Shown: positions 1-5,148 of the stretch, piece by piece
How positions within the stretch are numbered: position 1 is the first letter of the stretch
Layout of the letters: each line of letters begins with the position of its first letter
DNA from: Gammaproteobacteria bacterium
Lineage (GTDB): Bacteria; Pseudomonadota; Gammaproteobacteria; SZUA-229
Assembly (NCBI GenBank): GCA_013138755.1
Contig: WTCC01000125.1
Coordinates: forward strand, 1 to 5,148
Length of the DNA: 5,148 bases
Direction of reading: 5' to 3'
The notes under the pieces: model-generated
What the model was told of the DNA's origin: nothing
The model's database searches: none
The model's input: the letters and a program-made list of their open reading frames with translations, nothing else
Position numbers and translations under genes: made by a program

Positions 1-101
1 ACCCACCTCGTGAAGAGCAACGCGTTACTGATGCTTATGAAGCGGGCTACGAAGACGGTAAAGAAAAAAATGCTGATAACTTCAGCAAATGGGCTAAATA
101 A
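1..101 (+). CDS. C-terminal end of an unidentified protein (5' partial)
   Basis: The window opens inside a forward reading frame whose first full codon is at position 3 and which ends at TAA 99-101. The visible 32 residues are hydrophilic and charged, with a segment reading DAYEAGYEDGKEKN followed by NFSKWAK at the terminus. I do not recognise the family from this tail, and no domain can be assigned. The gene is supported by the uninterrupted frame and by a strong hairpin terminator starting about 20 bp after the stop, which is the position expected for the end of a transcription unit. The repeated Gly-Tyr and Glu/Asp-Gly spacing suggests a short amphipathic helical tail, but that is inference. 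Confidence 0.7.
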   Translation, partial: PPREEQRVTDAYEAGYEDGKEKNADNFSKWAK

Positions 102-122
102 GTAAGTTATTTAGTTCAAATA

Positions 123-163
123 AAAAAAGGCCAGTACGGATGATACCTGTACTGGCCTTTTTT
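123..163. terminator. Bidirectional intrinsic terminator
   Basis: A perfect 9-bp GC-rich stem (GGCCAGTAC at 129-137 with GTACTGGCC at 149-157) encloses an 11-nt loop. It is preceded by an A-run (122-128) and followed by a T-run (158-163). The A and T runs can extend the stem to about 15 bp and provide a U-tract on either strand. It lies between the forward gene ending at 101 and the reverse gene ending at 297, so it can stop both convergent transcripts. Confidence 0.92.
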
Positions 164-178
164 ATGACGCATCATAAA
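161..178. repeat. Short AT-rich palindrome after the terminator
   Basis: TTTATGA (161-167) and TCATAAA (172-178) are perfect inverted copies around the 4-nt centre CGCA. The left arm shares its T residues with the terminator T-run. It is weak as an RNA hairpin and may be chance in AT-rich sequence. It is recorded because it abuts both the terminator and the REP doublet. Confidence 0.35.
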
Positions 179-185
179 TAATATC

Positions 186-257
186 GTAGGGTGGGCACTG
201 CCCACCATTTATTTAAGCGCTTACCTTTCACCACATGTCGGACAGTGCCCGACCTAC
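186..257. repeat. REP doublet 1 (REPIN-like element, 21-30-21)
   Basis: Two 21-nt arms face each other across a 30-nt centre (207-236). The left arm (186-206) reads GTAG, then stem GGTGGG, loop CACTG, stem CCCACC. The right arm (237-257), read on the reverse strand, is GTAG, stem GTCGGG, loop CACTG, stem TCCGAC. The arms agree at 16 of 21 positions. Two of the differing stem pairs are compensated on both sides (G-C to T-A and T-A to C-G). A GTAG head next to an imperfect palindrome is the known signature of REP sequences acted on by RAYT (TnpA-REP, Y1 family) proteins, and an inverted pair is the REPIN form. No RAYT gene is in the window. The element sits between convergent genes and could also affect transcript 3' ends. 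Confidence 0.8.
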
Positions 258-296
258 CCTGAAGCAATAAACGACAAACTTTTATCTGCTTATCAC

Positions 297-857
297 CTAT
301 AACACACCACGCGTAACTCGCTTAAACGCTTTCATCGCATCAGGTATCTCAATATCCATCACCTGATCAGGTATCCACTTATTATCCTTCTCACCCATCA
401 CATCACGTACATGTTCCCCCACACGGCGACGCATCTGAAACCCAGGCTGATTACCTTCTTCAAAGGTGAACGCACTGTACTCATTCATCCGTTCGTTCAT
501 TAAAGCGATATACTCTGCTCTAAAATCTGTTTCTTTATCATCAGAAACATCACGACGGTTATCGTGCATAGTTTTTGCCAGATTTAACGCCATTGCTGTG
601 ATCAGTGCCTGACGATCTTCAGCTGAGTATTCCTTGGCAGAAATAACACGATCAACGACATGTACAAAGAAAGCGGTAAATTCAGCGATAATATCCAGAC
701 GCTGGAAATGTGTATCCGTCTGAAAACCTTCGTTTTCTAGATGCATGACGTTGGCGCTAGCTACTTTCCAAAAATTAAAGCTCAAAACACTGCCAGTATC
801 TTCTGGTGTGCGTTCTTTATTTTTATCGTTCCACTTGTTTTTAACTCTGATTTTCAT
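297..857 (-). CDS. Uncharacterised protein, mostly alpha-helical, about 186 residues
   Basis: I do not recognise this family. The start at 857 (protein beginning MKIRVKNKWND) is preferred because GAGGA lies 5 nt upstream on the reverse strand. An in-frame GTG at 881 would add eight residues (MYIGLRKL) but would place the ribosome site inside the gene. The protein has a basic N-terminus and then a hydrophobic-aromatic helical stretch (near SFNFWKVASANVMHLE and IIAEFTAFFVHVVDRV). A helical segment with ALITAMALNLAKTMHDNRRD follows, and the tail is charged. There is no signal peptide or clear membrane span, so it is probably cytoplasmic. It is transcribed divergently from the 936-2560 pair, with 78 bp between the start codons. 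Its stop is 39 bp from REP doublet 1. A shared regulatory region with the divergent pair is inference. Confidence 0.8.
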   Translation of the reverse strand: MKIRVKNKWNDKNKERTPEDTGSVLSFNFWKVASANVMHLENEGFQTDTHFQRLDIIAEFTAFFVHVVDRVISAKEYSAEDRQALITAMALNLAKTMHDNRRDVSDDKETDFRAEYIALMNERMNEYSAFTFEEGNQPGFQMRRRVGEHVRDVMGEKDNKWIPDQVMDIEIPDAMKAFKRVTRGVL

Positions 858-862
858 AAGCT

Positions 863-867
863 TCCTC
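863..867 (-). promoter_or_regulatory. Ribosome binding site deciding the 857 start
   Basis: On the reverse strand GAGGA is followed by AGCTT and then ATG. This is a good Shine-Dalgarno match at 5-nt spacing. It favours the ATG at 857 over the upstream GTG at 881. Confidence 0.7.
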
Positions 868-874
868 AAGCCGA

Positions 875-904
875 TGTACACTCTAACTAGATGAATAGTA
901 TACT
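875..904 (+). promoter_or_regulatory. Candidate sigma-70 promoter for the 936-2560 pair
   Basis: TGTACA (875-880, four of six matches to the -35 consensus) is separated by 18 nt from TATACT (899-904, five of six matches to the -10 consensus). Transcription would begin near 911, giving a leader of about 25 nt before the ATG at 936. The -10 hexamer is part of the palindrome AGTATACT (897-904), so a -10 is also present on the opposite strand for the divergent gene, though no good -35 is seen there. This is a motif match by eye only. Confidence 0.4.
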
Positions 905-916
905 GTTAGCAACAGT
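902..916. promoter_or_regulatory. Operator-like inverted repeat over the start of transcription
   Basis: ACTGTT (902-907) and AACAGT (911-916) are perfect inverted copies around AGC. The site overlaps the candidate -10 and the predicted transcription start of the pair at 936-2560, and it lies in the divergent intergenic region. A dimeric repressor could bind here, but the arms are short and chance is possible. Confidence 0.3.
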
Positions 917-935
917 TATTAACTACGTTCCCATA

Positions 936-1970
936 ATGGATATACAACGACTAAGTAGCATCGTGCAATTAAATTGTCACATATCCGATGCCAGACATGC
1001 CGGCAATTACACGCTCTGCGTGTATCTATTAAAAATGCGCGAATTTTATCGCTGGGAAAAACAGCATACATTCAGCGATAAATTATCTACGGACGACATT
1101 GGAGAATGGTTAACCGAACGTGAACAACTGTGGGAAGAACTTGAAAATGATGATTACCACAACATACTCATCGATAATGACACTCACGACCCGTTTGATT
1201 CGACAGATATCAATCTGTCACTAATTTCAAACAACCTGATTTACAGCGGTGGCTACGGTGTTAAAAACAAACCTCACTTCTTTCTAGCTGATTTAGAAAC
1301 GACGAAAACATTAAACGGCTACACGATTTATATCAGCGGTAAGGAATACGCTCGAGACCTAACTTCACCACCAGCGATGAGTCAGAACAAGATCATCTAT
1401 ATACGTCGCGAATCATTTAAACGCTTAATCTGGGAGCGAACTGACGAATGGCGCTGGAACAAACCAGAAAATGCCATGGCAAGAGCTATCCGATGTTATG
1501 ATTTTGACAAAAATTTAGATAAAGCGTTAACGGAAATGACCGACAATGAACTCGATGCGGCTGTGCTACATGAGATCGGTGAGATTCAGGCTGGCGAAAA
1601 ACTCGATGGCTGGCATCAGATGATGAGCGATGTTACTTTTACTCAAGCAGAAATCATGGCGCGCGCAGTACGTGATCATTATGCTGACACCTTACACACC
1701 CTGCCGACATTAATCGAAAACAACAATCAGGCATCAATCCATTTTTATTTTGCGAACCTGACCAATATGCGAAAACACATCTTTCCTTCTATCATAGACG
1801 CATATAATCAATGGTGCGAAAACAAAAAACTAAGCTCGATTGAAAAAACAATCACAGCATCTCATGGCCACTGGAAAAATATAGCTAAACAAATAATCTC
1901 ATTACACCATCAGGATGCTAAACACTGTAATGTTACAATTGAGGCATTAGTAAACAACAACCACATCTAA
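936..1970 (+). CDS. Large uncharacterised protein resembling the Sfum_1244 family
   Basis: The protein has about 344 residues if started at ATG 936 (MDIQRLSSIVQLNCHISDARHAG). An in-frame ATG at 891 would add 15 residues, but it lies between the candidate -35 and -10 boxes, and neither ATG has a clear Shine-Dalgarno. From memory, the N-terminal block NCHISDARHAGNYTLC, followed by YLLKMREFYRWEK and EWLTEREQLWEELE, resembles proteins named Sfum_1244 family, which have no established function. No profile search was possible. A middle part has alternating beta-like segments (FFLADLETT, YTIYISGKEYARDL, KIIYIRRESFKRLIWE). The C-terminal half is helical, with HEIGEIQAGEKLDGWHQMM and repeated His residues. 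There is no signal peptide or membrane span. The stop overlaps the next start by 1 bp, so the two products are probably made together. Catalytic residues cannot be assigned. The His- and Glu-rich helical region could bind metal, which is inference. Confidence 0.8.
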   Translation: MDIQRLSSIVQLNCHISDARHAGNYTLCVYLLKMREFYRWEKQHTFSDKLSTDDIGEWLTEREQLWEELENDDYHNILIDNDTHDPFDSTDINLSLISNNLIYSGGYGVKNKPHFFLADLETTKTLNGYTIYISGKEYARDLTSPPAMSQNKIIYIRRESFKRLIWERTDEWRWNKPENAMARAIRCYDFDKNLDKALTEMTDNELDAAVLHEIGEIQAGEKLDGWHQMMSDVTFTQAEIMARAVRDHYADTLHTLPTLIENNNQASIHFYFANLTNMRKHIFPSIIDAYNQWCENKKLSSIEKTITASHGHWKNIAKQIISLHHQDAKHCNVTIEALVNNNHI

Positions 1971-2560
1971 TGGATATTAAAAAAAATACAATCATTGAAA
2001 TAAAACCCAATACTTTTATCTTCGAAAAGAAAAATGCTCTACCCATCGACATCTGTCAGGAAATGATCCGTCGTTTCGAAGAAGATACAGACAATCAATA
2101 TCAGGGACGCGTCGGGCAGCTCACCACAGAAGACCAGAGCATTAAACGCTCTACCGATTTAGTCACTAGCGGTAAAGAGAACTGGAAAGATCTAGACAAA
2201 GAGTTGTTTCGTTCTTTAGGTAATGCAATTAAAGAATTTCGCGAAACCTACCCATTTTTCAAAGGACCATTCAAAGACAACGGGTATGCTATACAACGCA
2301 CCGACCCCGGTGAGTTTTATCACTGGCACATCGACGGTGGCAGCCACGAGTTTAGTCAGCGCCAGTTGGTTGCCGTCTGGTATCTGAATGATGTTGAAGG
2401 TCCCGGTGGCGAAACCGAATTTTCATACCAGGACATAAAAGTAAAACCGGAAACAGGTAAATTGTGCCTGTTTCCGCCCTTCTGGACTCATGAACACCGT
2501 GGAGTAACCTTAGATAAAGGCGTGAAATACATTGCCACCACCTGGGTGGTATTCGCATAA
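1970..2560 (+). CDS. 2-oxoglutarate/Fe(II)-dependent dioxygenase, prolyl 4-hydroxylase-like
   Basis: This 196-residue cytoplasmic protein should hydroxylate a substrate using O2, Fe(II) and 2-oxoglutarate, releasing succinate and CO2. The double-stranded beta-helix core covers about residues 105-195. The iron ligands are visible: H120 and D122 in YHWHID, and H176 in THEHRG. K186 in GVKYIATTW is positioned to bind 2-oxoglutarate. The H176-to-K186 spacing of 10 matches what I recall for prolyl 4-hydroxylases. GPGGETEF and LFPPFWTHEHRG are also typical family segments. The size fits the small stand-alone bacterial enzymes. The start ATG overlaps the upstream TAA (TAATG at 1968-1972) and has no Shine-Dalgarno of its own, so translation is probably coupled to the upstream gene. 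The substrate is unknown; a protein prolyl residue, as in bacterial enzymes that act on EF-Tu, is one possibility. Confidence 0.93.
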   Translation: MDIKKNTIIEIKPNTFIFEKKNALPIDICQEMIRRFEEDTDNQYQGRVGQLTTEDQSIKRSTDLVTSGKENWKDLDKELFRSLGNAIKEFRETYPFFKGPFKDNGYAIQRTDPGEFYHWHIDGGSHEFSQRQLVAVWYLNDVEGPGGETEFSYQDIKVKPETGKLCLFPPFWTHEHRGVTLDKGVKYIATTWVVFA

Positions 2561-2598
2561 CAACCAACATCTACAACAAAAAAATTATAACCTTTGGC

Positions 2599-2670
2599 GC
2601 AGGTCGGGCACAGTCCGACAATATACAATGAAATGTACAATACAATAATGGAGGACAATGCCCGCCCTAC
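2599..2670. repeat. REP doublet 2 (REPIN-like element, 21-30-21)
   Basis: Like doublet 1, it has two 21-nt inverted arms around exactly 30 nt (2620-2649) and totals 72 bp. The left arm (2599-2619) has a GCAG head, stem GTCGGG, loop CACAG, stem TCCGAC. The right arm (2650-2670), read on the reverse strand, has a GTAG head, stem GGCGGG, loop CATTG, stem TCCTCC with one C-T mismatch. The left arm matches the right arm of doublet 1 at 19 of 21 positions, and the right arm matches the left arm of doublet 1 at 17 of 21. This element is therefore in the opposite orientation to doublet 1. The altered head and the stem mismatch suggest a more decayed copy. It lies 38 bp after the dioxygenase stop, where no ordinary terminator is seen. 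Confidence 0.78.
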
Positions 2671-2729
2671 AAAAACAGAGCAACAGTGCATCCATAACAT
2701 TGAGAAACAAACCCCCGACACCTCATTCA

Positions 2730-2780
2730 TACCGATGGTAATTTTCTAATTTTCGTAATAACATCGGTAATAACTACAAT
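2730..2780 (+). promoter_or_regulatory. Possible promoter/operator region of the SulP gene
   Basis: An 8-bp inverted repeat, TACCGATG (2730-2737) and CATCGGTA (2762-2769), brackets 24 nt. Within and after it, GTAATAAC occurs twice with a 12-bp period (2755-2762 and 2767-2774). A possible -10, TACAAT (2775-2780), follows, but the best -35 at 17-nt spacing (TTCGTA, 2752-2757) matches only three of six consensus bases. A regulator could bind here to assist a weak promoter. This is a visual pattern only, in AT-rich sequence. Confidence 0.28.
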
Positions 2781-2810
2781 AAAAATAGTAACGAAAGAAA
2801 CTAGCGACTT

Positions 2811-4484
2811 ATGAATTACGTTAACGGCTTACACTTCAATAATATACGTGGTGACATCTATGGCGGTCTTACTGCTGCCGTTGTCGCCCTTCCTTTAGCT
2901 ATGGCGATGGGAGTCGCTTCTGGTGTTGGTCCGATTGCAGGCATGTACGGTGCGATATTTGTCGGCTTTTTTGCCGCATTGTTTGGTGGCACACCCGCAC
3001 AGGTATCCGGCCCTACTGGCCCCATGACTGTTGTCATGGCTGCCATATTCCTGCAATACACAGGGATGTTCCCAGATGATCCCGCACAGGGTGCGGCACT
3101 AGCCTTCACTGTTGTTATGATGGGCGGTCTATTTCAGATTCTATTTGGTGTAATAAAATTAGGTAAATACATCGAACTGGTCCCACATCCTGTGGTTTCA
3201 GGTTTCATGAGCGGCATCGGTGTCATTATTATACTGCTGCAATTTGGACCATTACTGGGCCAGGCTGCCGACTCAAAACCAATTGTCGCAGCACAAATGA
3301 TTCCAACGTATCTCAGTAACATTGATATAAACTCTTTAGTCTTAGGTCTTATCGCACTTGTTGTGGTTTATGGCGTACCAAAATTTTTACCCAAATTAAA
3401 CAGTCTCGCGCCATCACCACTTATCGCTCTGGTAGCTGGCACAGTCGCATATCTGGCATTTATCCCTGCAGGCAGTACACCGATAATAGGTAACATCCCA
3501 ACAGGTTTCCCAGAATTTCGATTACCTACGATCGAAATGGACCTGATGTTACAAATGGTAGCGTCAGCTCTAACTTTAGCTGGACTGGGCGCAATAGATT
3601 CCTTGTTGACCTCATTAGTTGCCGACAATGTGACCCGTACGCAACATAAATCTGATCGCGAATTAATCGGTCAAGGTATAGGCAACACCATCGCTGGACT
3701 GTTTGGTGGCCTACCGGGTGCTGGTGCAACCATGCGCACTGTCGTCAACGTGAAAGCCGGTGGACGCACACCGATTTCTGGTGCCTTGCATGCAGTCATC
3801 TTATTAGCCATCGTTCTGGGAGCCGGTTCGCTCGCAAGTGACATCCCTAAAGCCGTACTCGCGGGCATCTTGATCAAAGTTGGCACTGACATTATTGACT
3901 GGGATTATCTTAAACGACTGAAAAATGCACCCAGGGCGGGCATAGCCATCATGGCAACTGTACTGATTATTACGGTAACAATAGACCTGTTACTCGCCGT
4001 TGGCATTGGCATGGTGATGGCGAGCTTCCTGTTTATGCAACGTATTACCGATATGCAGATAGCCAGCATGAAAACCGTGACTAACCCGGGTGATGGCAGC
4101 ATATATGAACGCGAATTGAGCGAACAGGAAAAAGAAATAATGGATCAAGCTGATGGCCAAATCATGCTTTTTCACATGAGAGGACCAATGAGTTTTTCAT
4201 CAGCAAAAGCCATGGTTAGACGACATTCCCGTTCTTTCGGACACAAAATCATGCTGCTTGATCTGTCTGATGTTCCCAGCATCGATTTCACCACTTCACG
4301 CGCTTTAGAAGATATTATTACTGACACCATTGAATCAGGAAAACAAATATTTTTAGTCGGTGCCTGCCAACAGGTCTGTGATATGTTGACTTCACAAGGT
4401 GTGACCAACTATTTTGATACTGGAAGCATGTATCAAAACCGGCTTGACGCTCTACTGCATGCAAAAAACTTACTAGACTCATAA
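2811..4484 (+). CDS. SulP family anion transporter with STAS domain, BicA-like (probable Na+/bicarbonate symporter)
   Basis: This inner-membrane secondary transporter has 557 residues, the usual length for bacterial SulP proteins. Hydrophobic segments fill about residues 17-405 (7+7 inverted-repeat transport core), followed by a cytoplasmic STAS domain at about 445-555. From memory the N-terminus (HFNNIRGDIYGGLTAAV, VGFFAALFGGTP) aligns without gaps to cyanobacterial BicA. T69 in SGPTGP, D263 and T267 in AIDSLLTS, and G305-A306-T307 in GAGATM fall at the positions I recall for BicA anion and sodium ligands. HCO3- with Na+ is thus the preferred substrate, but sulfate or another anion cannot be excluded from sequence. 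In the STAS domain, DLSDVPSIDFTTS places T494 at the site phosphorylated in SpoIIAA-type proteins. The start aligns with the BicA start, although its Shine-Dalgarno is weak. The GNAT gene begins 29 bp downstream. Confidence 0.95.
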   Translation: MNYVNGLHFNNIRGDIYGGLTAAVVALPLAMAMGVASGVGPIAGMYGAIFVGFFAALFGGTPAQVSGPTGPMTVVMAAIFLQYTGMFPDDPAQGAALAFTVVMMGGLFQILFGVIKLGKYIELVPHPVVSGFMSGIGVIIILLQFGPLLGQAADSKPIVAAQMIPTYLSNIDINSLVLGLIALVVVYGVPKFLPKLNSLAPSPLIALVAGTVAYLAFIPAGSTPIIGNIPTGFPEFRLPTIEMDLMLQMVASALTLAGLGAIDSLLTSLVADNVTRTQHKSDRELIGQGIGNTIAGLFGGLPGAGATMRTVVNVKAGGRTPISGALHAVILLAIVLGAGSLASDIPKAVLAGILIKVGTDIIDWDYLKRLKNAPRAGIAIMATVLIITVTIDLLLAVGIGMVMASFLFMQRITDMQIASMKTVTNPGDGSIYERELSEQEKEIMDQADGQIMLFHMRGPMSFSSAKAMVRRHSRSFGHKIMLLDLSDVPSIDFTTSRALEDIITDTIESGKQIFLVGACQQVCDMLTSQGVTNYFDTGSMYQNRLDALLHAKNLLDS

Positions 4485-4513
4485 ACACTTCATTCTTTCT
4501 CACGTTTAGCACG

Positions 4514-4960
4514 ATGACCTTCCATGTTAGACAACCAGAAACCGAAGAAGAATTTAAACACTACTATCACTTACGCTGGAAACTGCTCCGAGCGCCCTGG
4601 AGACAGCCTGAAGGTTCAGAATACGATGAGTTAGAAAATCAGTGTTTTCACCTCATGGCTGTCGATGAAGATGCGCAAGTAATCGCAGTCGCTCGTCTGC
4701 AGTTTAATTCATCCGATGAAGCACAGATTCGTTACATGGCAGTTGAACCTGCACATGAACGCCTGGGCGTTGGACGACGATTAATTGACGTTATAGAACA
4801 ACATGCTATAGACAAAAAATGCACACTCATCGTTCTGGATGCGCGAGAGTCAGCTATCCGCTTCTACAAAAAATCCGGCTACCAAACAGTCGAAAAAACA
4901 TATCTCCTATTCGATGAAATACAACACTACCGAATGATCAAACATTTAACGAACAGCTAA
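4514..4960 (+). CDS. GNAT family N-acetyltransferase
   Basis: This 148-residue single-domain cytoplasmic protein is predicted to move an acetyl group from acetyl-CoA to an amine. The N-terminal helices (EEEFKHYYHLRWKLLRAPW, residues 11-29) are followed by a conserved-looking PEGSEYDELE loop. Beta strands HLMAVDED, VIAVARLQF and AQIRYMAVEPA then lead into the acetyl-CoA loop ERLGVGRRLI (82-91). There E82 takes the place of the usual Gln/Arg in the Q/R-x-x-G-x-G/A motif, while G85 and G87 are kept. The ending FYKKSGYQTVEK (117-128) is the standard GNAT beta6-beta7 region. The substrate is not identifiable. The 29-bp gap and same strand suggest co-transcription with the SulP gene, with no terminator between them. 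No clear Shine-Dalgarno precedes the ATG. Confidence 0.93.
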   Translation: MTFHVRQPETEEEFKHYYHLRWKLLRAPWRQPEGSEYDELENQCFHLMAVDEDAQVIAVARLQFNSSDEAQIRYMAVEPAHERLGVGRRLIDVIEQHAIDKKCTLIVLDARESAIRFYKKSGYQTVEKTYLLFDEIQHYRMIKHLTNS

Positions 4961-5036
4961 CACCGCAGTATTTATTGCTCTATATCAATCATCGTTAAAA
5001 ACAACCGGCGTAAGATTATTGTTCACTAAGATAAAC

Positions 5037-5041
5037 GAGGA
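5037..5041 (+). promoter_or_regulatory. Ribosome binding site of the STAS/SEC14 gene
   Basis: GAGGA lies 7 nt upstream of the ATG at 5049, a good match and spacing. It fixes the start of the partial gene at the window edge. Confidence 0.7.
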
Positions 5042-5048
5042 AGCTGAC

Positions 5049-5148
5049 ATGGCAATAATAAGACATGGTCTCGCAATAGGAATCGAAAGAGTTGGCAGTG
5101 ACTTTTTCCTATCCTTAAAAGCCACCGGAAAGCTTACTCACGAAGATT
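5049..5148 (+). CDS. STAS/SEC14 (SpoIIAA-like) domain protein, N-terminal part (3' partial)
   Basis: The frame starts at ATG 5049 behind a GAGGA site and runs off the window after 33 codons. The residues HGLAIGIERVGSDFFLSL, followed by KATGKLTHED, match my memory of the start of the small STAS/SEC14-domain (SpoIIAA-like) proteins common in proteobacteria, which are usually about 120 residues. They are cytoplasmic, with an alternating beta/alpha fold that may bind a hydrophobic ligand or a partner; their role is not established. The 88-bp gap after the GNAT gene holds two TAAGAT hexamers (5011-5016 and 5028-5033) that could be -10 boxes, but no convincing -35. It is therefore uncertain whether the gene has its own promoter. 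The family call is from a partial sequence. Confidence 0.85.
   Translation, partial: MAIIRHGLAIGIERVGSDFFLSLKATGKLTHED

Noticed and set aside
891..935. N-terminal extension of the 936-1970 gene from an ATG at 891
   Set aside because: It has no ribosome site, overlaps the best promoter candidate and precedes the family-like block NCHISDARHAG by an unneeded 15 residues. It is kept only as an alternative.
2352..2570. Reverse-strand open frame of 72 codons opposite the dioxygenase
   Set aside because: It overlaps the catalytic region of a well-supported enzyme and shows no start signals.
2561..2598. Ordinary intrinsic terminator after the dioxygenase gene
   Set aside because: There is an A-rich stretch but no GC stem before the REP doublet; any termination or RNA-end protection would have to come from the doublet itself.
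186..2670. Repeats of 21 nt separated by 30 nt, reminiscent of CRISPR spacing
   Set aside because: Arms within each element are inverted rather than direct, there are only two per site, the sites are more than 2 kb apart, and no cas gene is present.
2488..2730. Reverse-strand open frame of about 80 codons
   Set aside because: It runs antisense through the end of the dioxygenase gene and across REP doublet 2, has no ribosome site, and its Cys- and Val-rich translation resembles no known protein.
2858..4512. Several reverse-strand open frames of 60-90 codons opposite the transporter gene
   Set aside because: They are shadows of a long, clearly conserved forward gene; their Ala/Pro/Met-rich products are typical of antisense translation.
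4961..5048. Terminator or promoter between the acetyltransferase and the STAS/SEC14 gene
   Set aside because: No stem with a T-run is visible, and the two TAAGAT hexamers lack a convincing -35, so neither was listed as a feature.

Overview
The window looks like a chromosomal segment of a gammaproteobacterium, possibly a sulfur-oxidising or autotrophic marine type. This rests on gene content (a BicA-like SulP transporter, a SpoIIAA-like STAS/SEC14 protein, short intergenic repeats with GTAG heads) and moderate-to-low GC coding sequence. No rRNA, tRNA or taxon-specific marker is present, so the placement is inference. There is no transposase, phage gene or CRISPR array.

Layout. Positions 1-101 are the end of a forward gene, closed by a strong hairpin terminator (123-163) with an A-run on one side and a T-run on the other. 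A 72-bp REP doublet (186-257) follows. An unrecognised reverse-strand gene (297-857) converges on this region and is transcribed divergently from a two-gene forward unit. That unit holds a large uncharacterised protein (936-1970, resembling the Sfum_1244 family) and a small 2-oxoglutarate/Fe(II) prolyl-4-hydroxylase-like dioxygenase (1970-2560), joined by a 1-bp stop/start overlap. A second 72-bp REP doublet (2599-2670) lies behind the pair. Next come a SulP anion transporter with a C-terminal STAS domain (2811-4484), a GNAT acetyltransferase (4514-4960) and the start of a STAS/SEC14-domain gene (5049 to the window end).

How the parts may work together. The coupled pair 936-2560 and its divergent neighbour could form a small unit in which the dioxygenase modifies a protein or small molecule; nothing in the sequence identifies the substrate. 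The SulP protein is probably a sodium-coupled bicarbonate (or other anion) importer of the inner membrane, and the acetyltransferase gene 29 bp downstream may be co-transcribed with it.

The most unusual non-coding signal is the pair of 21-30-21 elements. Each has two inverted 21-nt REP-like arms around a 30-nt centre. The arms show paired substitutions that keep the hairpin, and the two elements lie in opposite orientation. They fit REPINs, which are normally mobilised by a RAYT transposase encoded elsewhere in the genome.
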